Assembly (NCBI RefSeq): GCF_002754195.1
Contig: NZ_PEEU01000001.1
Location: 5,704,001-5,768,000 of the forward strand
From: Flavobacterium sp. 9
GTDB taxonomy: Bacteria; Bacteroidota; Bacteroidia; Flavobacteriales; Flavobacteriaceae
Length of the DNA stretch: 64,000 nucleotides
Direction of reading: 5' to 3'
Shown here: positions 53,752 through 62,859 of the stretch, piece by piece
How the letters are laid out: every line of letters starts with the position of its first letter
How positions within the stretch are numbered: the stretch's first letter is position 1
Notes under the pieces: generated by a model
Seen by the model: only the letters and a program-made list of their open reading frames with translations
What the model was told of the DNA's origin: nothing
Databases searched by the model: none
Made by a program: the position numbers and the translations under genes

Positions 53752-54588
53752 TTAAATAAATATTTCCGAATAGTAATCACTATTGATTTTTGTTATTGAT
53801 TTTACAGATGGATTTGGGTATTGACTTTCTGCCGGTTCTGCCGGAAAAAAATCGTTAAGCGGGTCAATTTCAACAAAACCGGAACGTGTTAGTGGTTTTA
53901 CGGTTTTGGTTTCAATTGTGGTTCCTGCTTTACGGTTGATATATTTCCAAAGTGTTTTTCGATTATCAAAATGAATTTTAAAACTTGGACTTATCATTTT
54001 TCCCACATTGTTTATAATGTTTCCTGAGCTATTATCACCCTTCGCGGTTAGTGAAATAATCCCAAAGACATTTTGTTGTTCTGACGGCTGCAGTGTCGAA
54101 ACTAAATCTGCAGTGGTTTCTTCAGATACTAAATAGGCGTTTGAAATAAGTTTATTGTCATTTATTTTTGGAAGATATTCAAACGAAACAGGCTCAGTCA
54201 ATGGTTTTACATTACTGAAAAGATATACCTGAGTAGGAGCAAAATCAAGATTAGTATAATTTTCAAATTGATAGTCATTAATTTTAATTAAAAACTTTAG
54301 GTTCAAATCAATAGGGACTTTTATAAATGGGTCAGATTCACCTTTGACTTTAATGTATATTCCGAAACCTGTTTTGGTTTTTTTGAATATCATTTTGTGG
54401 TTTCGCAGTACAGTATTGGTTTCTAAAGTTGGCGTTATTGTCGAAAATGCATCTGTATCAAATTGTTGCAGCATTTTTTCTTTATCAGCATTTGTCATAC
54501 TTGCAAAAGTTTTTTCTCCATTATTCAAAAAATAATTGTGAGGAAGCGTGACTTCAAATAGCAATTCATATGTAGCGGTAAAACTCAT
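53752..54588 (-). CDS. Unknown eCIS protein, 278 residues
   Basis: The protein starts SFTATYELLFEVTLPHNYFL and is beta-rich, with no signal peptide or membrane helix. It begins inside the last codons of the DUF4255 gene (ATGA overlap), so they are coupled, and it precedes the sheath gene. Position suggests a cap, terminator or accessory sheath role. I do not recognise the family. Confidence 0.7.
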   Translation of the reverse strand: MSFTATYELLFEVTLPHNYFLNNGEKTFASMTNADKEKMLQQFDTDAFSTITPTLETNTVLRNHKMIFKKTKTGFGIYIKVKGESDPFIKVPIDLNLKFLIKINDYQFENYTNLDFAPTQVYLFSNVKPLTEPVSFEYLPKINDNKLISNAYLVSEETTADLVSTLQPSEQQNVFGIISLTAKGDNSSGNIINNVGKMISPSFKIHFDNRKTLWKYINRKAGTTIETKTVKPLTRSGFVEIDPLNDFFPAEPAESQYPNPSVKSITKINSDYYSEIFI

Positions 54589-55187
54589 GACTGTTCTTTT
54601 CTTTTGGTTGTTCCTGAAAACTCGCCAATTAATTGTCCTTCGGCCTGAACGATATTGCGTTCGATTTGTATCATACTCACTTTATATAAGGCCGATGGAA
54701 GCTGTTTTCCGCCCAATGTTCCCCAGATATAATTCAGTTCTTCAAAAGTGGGAGTATAGAGTTCAACCGTAAATCTAAAGTTGTCTACATTGCTCATCGC
54801 ACTAGTGCTTCTGTTAAAGATGGTATTGGCTTGAGTAAAAAGTCTTTTCCCTTGAAAAAATTCAATAATCTTCGAAATATCTTTAAGCGAGTTGATGTAT
54901 ATATCTCTATTTGCACTAAAAAGGATATACAGATTTAAATTGACGACACTATTTTTATAAATTGTTTTAGTATTTTCAACACTATGGTTTGGGAAGTTTT
55001 TTAAAGTAGCTTCTTCGGCTAAATTGATTACTGTAAGTGCTACGCCATCTTTTAACTTATTGTCCGGATCATCTTTTTGAGATTCTAAAAAAGCTATATT
55101 TTCAGGAACAACAGATTTCTCTAACCCAATTTCGGCGAGATAGCTGTTTACTTGTTCTGAAATTATTTGTATTACTTCAAAAATCAT
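54585..55187 (-). CDS. DUF4255 / Pvc16-like tail terminator (Afp16-like)
   Basis: The 200-residue protein has the features of the DUF4255/Pvc16 family: QIISEQVNSYLAEIGLEKSVV, VALTVINLAEEATLKN, NLYILFSANRDIYINSLKDI and VELYTPTFEELNYIWGTLGG. In Afp this protein caps the tube and sheath and fixes their length. It is the first gene of the eCIS block. The upstream 415-base gap must hold the promoter. Confidence 0.85.
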   Translation of the reverse strand: MIFEVIQIISEQVNSYLAEIGLEKSVVPENIAFLESQKDDPDNKLKDGVALTVINLAEEATLKNFPNHSVENTKTIYKNSVVNLNLYILFSANRDIYINSLKDISKIIEFFQGKRLFTQANTIFNRSTSAMSNVDNFRFTVELYTPTFEELNYIWGTLGGKQLPSALYKVSMIQIERNIVQAEGQLIGEFSGTTKRKEQS

Positions 55188-55353
55188 CTTTTGATAAAAT
55201 TTATTATAAATACTAAATGAAATTAACTGAAAGGAATATGATTTTGGGCGCAGAGTATAATTAGAAATAGGGGGCTTCTGACTGTGCTTAAAACTTATGG
55301 TAAAAACAGGGCTTTTAATATTTGACTAAATTAGATAAATGTAAGTGTACCAG

Positions 55354-55377
55354 AAAAGGGGAAAATTCCCCTTTTTT
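55354..55377. terminator. GGGG/CCCC hairpin upstream of the eCIS operon
   Basis: AAAAGGGGAA pairs with TTCCCCTTTT, with T runs on both strands. It sits between the Abi-alpha gene and the eCIS operon, isolating the two units. Confidence 0.6.
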
Positions 55378-55449
55378 TATTTATTTAAGATATTGGTTTT
55401 TAGTTAGTTGAGAGCGTTTTTTGATTCTTTAAAATAAGGAAGATTTCAA

Positions 55450-55490
55450 GCAAAAAAAAAGCTCCAGATTTCTCTGAAGCTTTTACTTTG
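55450..55490 (-). terminator. Terminator of the Abi-alpha gene with TTTGTGAGC flank
   Basis: AAAGCT and AGCTTT with inner CAGA/TCTG form the stem; on the minus strand a run of nine T follows. The flanking TTTGTGAGC recalls the hairpins at 13695 and 19857. Confidence 0.65.
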
Positions 55491-55602
55491 TGAGCTCGTG
55501 TGGAAATAAAGGTTACGAGTAATATGTTGTAGATCAGTATTAATATATGTGTATTGGCAAATTTGTGGGAAGCTTAGCTTTTGACCCTTAACCGTTTAAA
55601 AT

Positions 55603-56346
55603 CTAAACTTGTTTAAATTCTTTTGCGTTGACTAGGTTGGGTCTCCAGTATACGCTTGGATCACCATTGTAACCTTGAGACTTTAAATATAAGTTTAATC
55701 CTAAAGCACTAGGGGTGATGGATGCATTTAAACTATCATCATCAACATCGAATCCTCCTTCATTACTAATTAATTGAAGTGATCTTAAATGATCAAGCTC
55801 TCTATCAAGTCTATGAACATCTGTAACTCCTGTTAATTTAGTTAGTTCAGGGAATTCGATTTCAAAATCGAAGCCTAAAATCAAGCCATTTTGATAAATA
55901 ACTTTTTTTGAGTTTTCACACGCATATTTAAGTATTTTGGCTTGAACTTTTGTGATTTGTTTTAATAAGTCTATGAAAATTAGATTCTCATCTTCTTGAC
56001 CTTCTTTTGTACAAGATGATGCAAAGAGTCCAGCCCATAGGTCTTGCATATCTGGATCGTCATTAAGAGAACCGTTTTCGATAATTGATATAGCAATTTT
56101 GGGATCTGCCTTGATTTGAAGTTGATTTTCAGAAAAGTCAATTTTTCCTTGTGCTTTTTCAATAATGTTAAGTACGTTTTTAAATCTCCATGATCTTACT
56201 TGGTCTTTCGCAAGTAGTCCGACTTCCTCTAATGCGGGAGCACAGACTAATTTTAAAAAGCCTTCAATTGCTTCAAATGACTTTGTCACTGTTGTTTCAA
56301 TTGCTTTCCCAATCGGCTCTATTCCAAGTACATCTTTTATTTCCAT
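55603..56346 (-). CDS. Abi-alpha (DUF4393) family protein
   Basis: The 247-residue protein has KSFEAIEGFLKLVCAPALEE, then VGLLAKDQVRSWRFKNVLNI and IEKAQGKI, the pattern of the Abi-alpha/DUF4393 family. The middle holds NDDPDMQDLWAGLFASSC, and the C-terminal part resembles a winged-helix (LDRELDHLRSLQLIS). Some members are linked to abortive infection, but activity is untested for most. No signal peptide. A lone gene with a good terminator, between the eCIS operon and the HEAT-like gene. Confidence 0.75.
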   Translation of the reverse strand: MEIKDVLGIEPIGKAIETTVTKSFEAIEGFLKLVCAPALEEVGLLAKDQVRSWRFKNVLNIIEKAQGKIDFSENQLQIKADPKIAISIIENGSLNDDPDMQDLWAGLFASSCTKEGQEDENLIFIDLLKQITKVQAKILKYACENSKKVIYQNGLILGFDFEIEFPELTKLTGVTDVHRLDRELDHLRSLQLISNEGGFDVDDDSLNASITPSALGLNLYLKSQGYNGDPSVYWRPNLVNAKEFKQV

Positions 56347-56422
56347 AATCGTTACTACTTTTTAATTAATTTTTTGCTTTTTGTTACTTAGTTATGTTCT
56401 GTTTTTGTGAGGTTAAAGTTGT

Positions 56423-57493
56423 TTACATCCATTTCTCATCAATGAGTTCGGGTGTTTCAAAATCAACTATTCTTTCTTTAGGAAGCATTAGTTTATCGAT
56501 CTGATTTTGGTCGATATATTGTTTTTGTTCTTTAATAAAATCCGAAAGGTCGAATACAAAATCAATTTTTTCTTTTATCAGTTTCTCAAAATCCTCTTCG
56601 TTTAAATCAAGTTGAATGGTTTGTCTTTCGAGTTCTTTTCCAAAATAATCATAGTCGGGATTCCATTTTGGTGTTACTTTTTGTAAAATCTCTTTAAAGA
56701 CTTCTTTTTTTATCCAAATAGCCAATACACTTTCCTGATTTTCTTTTTGTCTTGAATTGTAATCGTGTATTATTGATAGGAAACTTAGCTGTAATGAATT
56801 TGCTTTCAGACCACTATAATCAGGTTTTTCAAGATCTTGGCTTTCTGTAATAGTGGCAGCTGTACTTTTTTCATTAACAAGATATAATACAATATACTCC
56901 GTTACGATACCATGATATGGTGGAGCATTATCAATAATATCAACGTTTTTCATCATATAACCTATTATATCTTGTCCGTTTTGAGGCAATTCTTTTAGCC
57001 TTTCTGAATAACTTTCAAGCCCTATTTCAAAACCTTGATAGCGTGATTCTCCTATTGTAGGAACTTTTCTTCTGAATTCAAAATCCCATTTTACCAGTCT
57101 TTTGGTGGCGTATTCCGCTATTGTTTCATTGGCTTGCTCTGCTATTTGTTCTAAATATTTTTTAGCCTCATTAGTGCCAATGTCTGCAAGTGCCCAAGTA
57201 CATTTTCTCTGTAAAGGAAAATATTCATTCCATCTAATATATTCAAAGTCCGAAAATGCTACTTTAAATAAAGTTTCTACAGTAATAGGATTTGAAATAT
57301 ACTGAAAAGCCCTAGCCATATCTTCATGTCCCTTATGCCAGTCAGATTCGAAGATTTGAAAAAGAAGTAAAAGAATTTCCTCGTCTTCTTCATAGGTGTG
57401 AATAAAAGAAAAACCATTTTCATACGCTCCATCACCGTCTTTCTCGGCTATAATTTTTTTTAGTTTAATTAAATCAGTTTCTCTTTGGTTCAT
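56423..57493 (-). CDS. HEAT-repeat-like protein of unknown function
   Basis: The 356-residue protein contains helical repeat-like units in residues 45-150 (DMARAFQYISNPITVETLF, CTWALADIGTNEAKKYLEQI, AEYATKRLVKWDF). The rest is a mixed domain without known motifs (PPYHGIVTEYIVLYLV, IKEKIDFVFDLSDFI). HEAT-like proteins often act as immunity partners or scaffolds in conflict systems. It could fulfil either role for the toxin candidate at 27894 or the Abi-alpha neighbour, but nothing ties it to them except proximity. Confidence 0.6.
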   Translation of the reverse strand: MNQRETDLIKLKKIIAEKDGDGAYENGFSFIHTYEEDEEILLLLFQIFESDWHKGHEDMARAFQYISNPITVETLFKVAFSDFEYIRWNEYFPLQRKCTWALADIGTNEAKKYLEQIAEQANETIAEYATKRLVKWDFEFRRKVPTIGESRYQGFEIGLESYSERLKELPQNGQDIIGYMMKNVDIIDNAPPYHGIVTEYIVLYLVNEKSTAATITESQDLEKPDYSGLKANSLQLSFLSIIHDYNSRQKENQESVLAIWIKKEVFKEILQKVTPKWNPDYDYFGKELERQTIQLDLNEEDFEKLIKEKIDFVFDLSDFIKEQKQYIDQNQIDKLMLPKERIVDFETPELIDEKWM

Positions 57494-57592
57494 TTGTTTA
57501 TTAAAGATTTGGTTTCTGGTTAAAGTTGTCCGAATGTCTCCTGAATTCGTACTTATGATTTTGATTGGATGATAAATAGAACAAATACGATC

Positions 57593-57622
57593 AAAAAAAA
57601 GAGACTTTAAAGCCTCTTTTTT
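57593..57622 (-). terminator. Terminator of the intact XRE gene
   Basis: AAAAAGAG and CTCTTTTTT with one A-C mismatch form the hairpin beyond the XRE stop. Near copies are found at 13519 and 14314. Confidence 0.75.
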
Positions 57623-57648
57623 GAATTAATATATCTTCTATAAATGAA

Positions 57649-58059
57649 TTATTTATTGAGTAACTTTTCAAATCTTGCCATCATTTCCTCTTTCTCTTTG
57701 AGCATTCGCTCATACAATGCAATTTTTTCATCATATAATTGAACAATTTTATCAATTGGATTAAATGTACAGTGTGGGTTAACTGCATTTAATGTTGATG
57801 TATCGTTACTTGTAAAAGTATTCGAAATAATATTTATAGCTTGTTCTTCATCAAAATTCTGAAAAGCTTCCACGGGAATTTTTAATACTGCTGAGATTTG
57901 TTTCAACAGATTTTCTTCAATTACATCTTTTTGTTCGAGCACAGAAATTTTCTTCTGATTCCAGTCATTTCCTAAATCAAAAGCTAATGCTTCCTGTTTT
58001 ATGTTAAGCATTTCTCTGAAACGTTTTACGTTTTTTCCCTGATGTATTTTCTGTTCCAT
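57649..58059 (-). CDS. XRE-family regulator, intact member of a duplicated family
   Basis: About 136 residues from ATG 58059 (MEQKIHQGKNVKRFREML); the frame from 58071 adds four residues. The N-terminus holds an HTH-like domain (FREMLNIKQEALAFDLGN, then DWNQKKISVLEQ). The end is a coiled coil (DEKIALYERMLKEKEEMM). A truncated copy with the same C-terminus lies at 14368 and a scrap at 13519. Its targets are unknown; it may control the neighbouring operons. Confidence 0.85.
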   Translation of the reverse strand: MEQKIHQGKNVKRFREMLNIKQEALAFDLGNDWNQKKISVLEQKDVIEENLLKQISAVLKIPVEAFQNFDEEQAINIISNTFTSNDTSTLNAVNPHCTFNPIDKIVQLYDEKIALYERMLKEKEEMMARFEKLLNK

Positions 58060-58250
58060 AATGAATATCAATTTTCTAAAGGCTCAATCATAAAGCCCTT
58101 CGGATTAAAAATCCTGAATTTCAAAGATAGAAAAATATCCGTAATCTAAATTTTAAAAACGATATTATGAAAAGTTGAATTGCGATTTTCTTACACTATC
58201 ATCATATGTTGTTTTAATTGAATTATACTTTTTAGGATAAAAAGTGTAAC

Positions 58251-61200
58251 CTATTTTTGCATTTCACTCGAGTTTGAAGTACCTAAAATAAACATTTCCA
58301 ATTCGTCAAAATCCGAGTAAAAATGTGTTACACCATTTTTTAATAATTCAGATTGGTATTTTTTTATTGTTTCCGGATAAGAGAAAATGATAATCTTTGA
58401 TTTATCGCTTATCCTATTTATTAATTCCACACCAGCTTTATTTTTATCAGAGACTGCTTTTTCATCATTGTTACGACCTATGTCTGTTATTATAAAATCA
58501 TATTCATTATTGTTTTTAGAAATATTTGCGATTGCCTCATTATTAGTTTTTACTAAATCAACTGTAATTCCAATAGATTTGAACTTATTTATTACATCAG
58601 AGTTATTTTCCGGATGATCGTCAACCCATAGAATTTTTGGTAACGGTGGACCATTATCTATAAGCTTAATTTCAATGCGATCAAAACATTTTTGTTTTTG
58701 ATACTCTTTATTCCCCATATCTATTGCGCGTATTCTTTCTGAATTAATATCATTTTTAAGAAGTCGGCTTAGTGCGGAATCCAAACGATTTTTGGATTGT
58801 TTCGAACCAGTGCTTGAGTGAGAAATGATTGTAGCTGTAAGATTAGGATTTTTTCTTAATTGACTTAAAGTTTTATCAAGATACATTACACCATCAGGTG
58901 GCAAATTCATTGTTTCAGAATCAAAATAAATAATATATGTAGAATTATTGTTAAAGGCTGATGGGCATTCTACTATACAGCCAAATTGGTTATTATCTAA
59001 ATTATCCAGGGTCAATACTGCACAGCTATCATAATCGGCATTATATGCGAGTTCTACATTGTATATTAGATTAGATTTATATCTTAAAGCCTTTATAGTA
59101 AATCCTTGTTTTATAATATCTTTAGTAAATTCAATTGCCTCCTCTTTCGTCGTTTTTTCACCATAGTATATGCAATTATTATTTCGCTCAATTCCCCCAT
59201 CCTTAGCTAAGGATATTTTCATGCTACTGTCTTTGAGGTATTTATATAGCATATCTGATTGACTTATTCCATTTAACAAAACAGTCCATTTCAGCAATGT
59301 TACCACTAATACACGTGGATCGTTATAAGGATTATAACTAAACTTTTCTGAGATTATCTTTCGTTTCAATGCATTGGTTGCAATTTTAGCAAGTGTGTCT
59401 GCATCTTTTTGAAAATCTTTTTGATGCACCGATATTCCTTCCTCATTAGATAGGCTAACCTGACCATCCGAAGATGTATGAAAGGTAATTTTTGAATATT
59501 TAAAACCACTCTTAATAATTGCCTGCTCTAATTTTTTAGCTTCGTCATAATTTGATTTCGGAAAATAAGCAATTTTGATTTCTGGTTTCAGGATTTTGGT
59601 TCCCCGTTTCGGGATTTTATTTCCCCAAAAATATTCATCAAGCTCTTCTTGTGTTTCAATTATTTTTGTGTCAGATTTCCTTTGCTCAAGTAATATCTTT
59701 ACGTCAGCATTTTTAACCTCATCATTACTAAAATGTTTATCCATAATAATTTTCTGTAGAGGAAATTTTCTTTTGATCAAATCAAGACAGAGTTTATATA
59801 CAAAGGCAGAATCAACATCAGATCTAAAAATAAGACTATTTGTGTTATCGCTCGATGGAATATTAGTGGTTTGTAACTGTTCTGTTTCCAAAACATCTTT
59901 ATAGAGATCATAAGTTCTGCCATAAAACTCTGCTTTAATTCTATTACAATAAAATCCTGCGATATTAACAATAGAAGTTGGTTGCTGTATCTTTAAAACA
60001 CTTGAAATTTTGTCATTTTTATCAGAAATAAATTGAAATGAAAGTTCCTTCCCAAATACTGATTTCAATGAAATAATACTGTCCTTTTCGTTAAGAGAGT
60101 TATTATAAATTATTTTCCCTTTATCTGATATTATAAGTTTTTCGGGATTAAATGCCTTATAACAATCGTCACTATTCAATTTAATAATACATTGGTATGG
60201 CACTAACTTTTGTTTGTTTACAAACAGACCTATAGCAGGTTTTGTAGCGCCAATAAATGCCAAAGCAGCTACTATAATCAGAAAGAAAAGTGAAGTAGCA
60301 CGTAAATAATTTTTAATATTTTTAGAAATAATATCCTGTGGAGTTGGATTAGTCTTAGTAAGGTAATATTGCTCGAGGTTGTCGATCCCTTCTTCGGTAC
60401 TTTCTTTCATCAGACTTTTCCAAGCATCTTTTTTATCGGGATCAATGCCCTTAAGATATATTTTTGTTGGAATATCTCTAATTTTATCATCCCGATAAAG
60501 CATTAGAAATTCCTTTTCTTCTTTTTCATACAAAGCAAAAGTTATAGGATCGTATGAAAACAAGATAAACTTATTGAATATTAACTGAATGATACGCTCA
60601 TTATTTGAAAACGAATTATCATCTTTTTTTGATTCTTCTTCCAATAGTTTTATTATGGTCTTTCTCGCTGCAATCTCATATTTGCTATCTAAATTTTTTA
60701 GCAATTCAAGTCGGATTCGGGTTGGAAAGCTTCCGTTTTGTACCCATTTAATCCTGCTTATTTTTAATAGATTGTCATAAGTAACAATGGTTGAATTTAT
60801 AGTTTCTCCAATGCTCATGATTATTTCCCATGTAATTTTAGGATAAACGGCAATTGCACATAACCACTGAAACATTTCATCGTTTACAAGGTAGGTTTTA
60901 AGGCTCTCTATATCTTCAAACTCAATAAATTTAGATGTGTAATTAGTATCTTTATTATTAATAGTCTCTTTATTATTAGCTATTTTTTGGTTGTAGCGGC
61001 CTTTTTCAAGCACTGAAGAAATATTAAGCAAATCACTACTATCTGCAGCAACAATATGAAAAAATGAAGCAAGTATTTTTTCATTAACAGACCAGTCCAA
61101 TGAAGTCATTGGAGTAATTAAAATCCGTTTGTCCCAATATGAATATTCTTTTTGGATTGGAGCATATATTTCGGGTGCATTTGCATCTAAAAAGTTGTAG

Positions 61201-62855
61201 CCGTTACCAAAAACGATGAGTACTGATTGATAATACTTATCCTTTAGAGTTTTTATATCAATAGAGTCATCAATTTCTTTTTTAAATACTCGTATAGGAT
61301 CTCCAAAGTAGTAATTAACATCTAAGTCGACTTGGCTTTTCTTTAAATGGTTAATTAAAAAGGTAAATAACTTTATCTGAGTACTTTTGGAATTGCTGAC
61401 ATCAATTAAGAATAGGTAGCGGCGTTTGGCATTTTTATTCTCATAAAGAGGTGTTAATAAATCAAAATTTCTGATACTTGCCTTGATGGTATGTTTCAGA
61501 TCAATTTTTGAGTCCTCGGTGGCTATCTTTCTTTGTAGATCAAAACCTAGCTTTTTGATATTTTGCCTGCGTTTTATAAGTCTGTCTTTATTATAAAAAC
61601 TAATATCGATTGGAGGATTATTACCAATGAAAATAGGTTCGGGAGTATCTTTAAAATATTCCTGAGCTTTCTTACGATTGGCTGCATTAAAATAGCGGCT
61701 AATTATTTTTGCATATAAGGAATATATATAAGGAATAAATAATGTAAGCAGACAGAAAAGCAATAACAGTAATGCAATTCCTAAAAGCCAATAAAAAATA
61801 TTCGAAAGAGTAGTTAAAGATGGATAAATGTACGGTTTATCAGGTCTTTTATTTACTGTGAACACCTCCCTGTTTACTACAGTAATTTTTTTATTATTGA
61901 TACCTTTATGAGTACATAACTGATCCTGAATTTTGCAGCTAATATTATGATTTCCTCTTTCAATAAAGGTATATTCAAGCGTATTGCTTTTTGTAATGGT
62001 GTCTCGTCCATCAAGTGTCCATGTCACGGATTTATTAGGAACTGAAGTTGCTTTGAACGTTACTTTTTTATCTACAAAAATAGAATCTGGTACATTTATA
62101 TTAGGAGGAGGTTCGCAAATAAAGATGGAGTCTTTATAGGTTCTTTTTAGATGATTATTATATAAAAAACTAACAGCAATATTTTTCTTCCCTGAAGATT
62201 TAAAACGATACTCAATGTTTTTTTTGTTTTTTATAATTGTATCCTCAAAGTTCCATACGACTTTTAACCCTATAGTATTATAACTAGGTTTAAATAGGCT
62301 CTGATAAATGGTTTGTTTTGATTCCCATTTTTTATCAGTAGATATATCGTTTTTTACGGGATTATTAAAAGTAGAAAAACTTACCATTTTATCAGTAGTA
62401 AAATGATCAGATGTTTTTATTGGCTTTTTTTCGCCTGTGTATTGCTCGGTTTTTACAATTGGTACAAAACAAAGAAAGATTAATATCAATAATACAATAT
62501 CCAGTAAGATGAATGTAAAAAGTATTATTCTTTTTTGTCTAGTAGTCCTCTTAGTTTCGTTTAATAATTGTTCCTTTTTATTATTTATAAATTCTGCCTC
62601 TTCTATATTTTTTTTAATATGATCGTCAAACAATTGATAAAATTTTTCCTGCTCTTCTGCATTTCTACAAATGATTGCTGCAAGCGAATATTTGGTCTGT
62701 TCAACTGTTAATTCCTTGTTTGAAAAAAGATTATTGATTTGGGTCGCGACTACATAATCATCAATATCAATAGAAAAATCATTTCTTTCTAGTGATTGAA
62801 GAAAATCATTTAGAAGGAAACCGTTATTTTCAGAATTGACAGTATTAAGACTCAT
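58251..62855 (-). CDS. Giant membrane protein with VWA-like, PKD-like, OmpA-like and receiver domains
   Basis: The 1534-residue protein has an N-terminal helical domain (1-90) like that of CoxE-type VWA proteins, a membrane helix near 110-130, two PKD/Ig-like units at 190-335 (WTLDGRDTITKSNTLEYTF), and a second helix pair near 355-380. A VWA-like domain starts near 480 (YLFLIDVSNSKSTQIKLF), a further helix lies near 860, then come long mixed regions. An OmpA-like domain is at 1315-1395 (IIYFDSETMNLPPDG, NRLDSALSRLL). A receiver domain ends the protein (ILWVDDHPE near 1408, phospho-acceptor Asp in FIITDIG near 1457). It follows a MoxR ATPase gene by four bases, as VWA proteins often do. Confidence 0.8.
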   Translation of the reverse strand: MSLNTVNSENNGFLLNDFLQSLERNDFSIDIDDYVVATQINNLFSNKELTVEQTKYSLAAIICRNAEEQEKFYQLFDDHIKKNIEEAEFINNKKEQLLNETKRTTRQKRIILFTFILLDIVLLILIFLCFVPIVKTEQYTGEKKPIKTSDHFTTDKMVSFSTFNNPVKNDISTDKKWESKQTIYQSLFKPSYNTIGLKVVWNFEDTIIKNKKNIEYRFKSSGKKNIAVSFLYNNHLKRTYKDSIFICEPPPNINVPDSIFVDKKVTFKATSVPNKSVTWTLDGRDTITKSNTLEYTFIERGNHNISCKIQDQLCTHKGINNKKITVVNREVFTVNKRPDKPYIYPSLTTLSNIFYWLLGIALLLLLFCLLTLFIPYIYSLYAKIISRYFNAANRKKAQEYFKDTPEPIFIGNNPPIDISFYNKDRLIKRRQNIKKLGFDLQRKIATEDSKIDLKHTIKASIRNFDLLTPLYENKNAKRRYLFLIDVSNSKSTQIKLFTFLINHLKKSQVDLDVNYYFGDPIRVFKKEIDDSIDIKTLKDKYYQSVLIVFGNGYNFLDANAPEIYAPIQKEYSYWDKRILITPMTSLDWSVNEKILASFFHIVAADSSDLLNISSVLEKGRYNQKIANNKETINNKDTNYTSKFIEFEDIESLKTYLVNDEMFQWLCAIAVYPKITWEIIMSIGETINSTIVTYDNLLKISRIKWVQNGSFPTRIRLELLKNLDSKYEIAARKTIIKLLEEESKKDDNSFSNNERIIQLIFNKFILFSYDPITFALYEKEEKEFLMLYRDDKIRDIPTKIYLKGIDPDKKDAWKSLMKESTEEGIDNLEQYYLTKTNPTPQDIISKNIKNYLRATSLFFLIIVAALAFIGATKPAIGLFVNKQKLVPYQCIIKLNSDDCYKAFNPEKLIISDKGKIIYNNSLNEKDSIISLKSVFGKELSFQFISDKNDKISSVLKIQQPTSIVNIAGFYCNRIKAEFYGRTYDLYKDVLETEQLQTTNIPSSDNTNSLIFRSDVDSAFVYKLCLDLIKRKFPLQKIIMDKHFSNDEVKNADVKILLEQRKSDTKIIETQEELDEYFWGNKIPKRGTKILKPEIKIAYFPKSNYDEAKKLEQAIIKSGFKYSKITFHTSSDGQVSLSNEEGISVHQKDFQKDADTLAKIATNALKRKIISEKFSYNPYNDPRVLVVTLLKWTVLLNGISQSDMLYKYLKDSSMKISLAKDGGIERNNNCIYYGEKTTKEEAIEFTKDIIKQGFTIKALRYKSNLIYNVELAYNADYDSCAVLTLDNLDNNQFGCIVECPSAFNNNSTYIIYFDSETMNLPPDGVMYLDKTLSQLRKNPNLTATIISHSSTGSKQSKNRLDSALSRLLKNDINSERIRAIDMGNKEYQKQKCFDRIEIKLIDNGPPLPKILWVDDHPENNSDVINKFKSIGITVDLVKTNNEAIANISKNNNEYDFIITDIGRNNDEKAVSDKNKAGVELINRISDKSKIIIFSYPETIKKYQSELLKNGVTHFYSDFDELEMFILGTSNSSEMQK

Positions 62856-62859
62856 ATCT

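Larger units (their letters stand above)
55188..55602. promoter_or_regulatory. Gap upstream of the eCIS operon
   Basis: The eCIS promoter should lie here on the minus strand, but no clear -33/-7 pair was found. The gap holds two hairpins: AAAAGGGGAATTTTCC-type symmetry near 55354-55377 (GGGG pairs with CCCC) and a longer stem at 55450-55490 that terminates the Abi-alpha gene. No open frame was recognised. Confidence 0.45.

Noticed and set aside
55450..55530. A tRNA gene near the TTTGTGAGC flank
   Set aside because: No T-arm consensus (GGTTCGAATCC) or cloverleaf could be drawn there.
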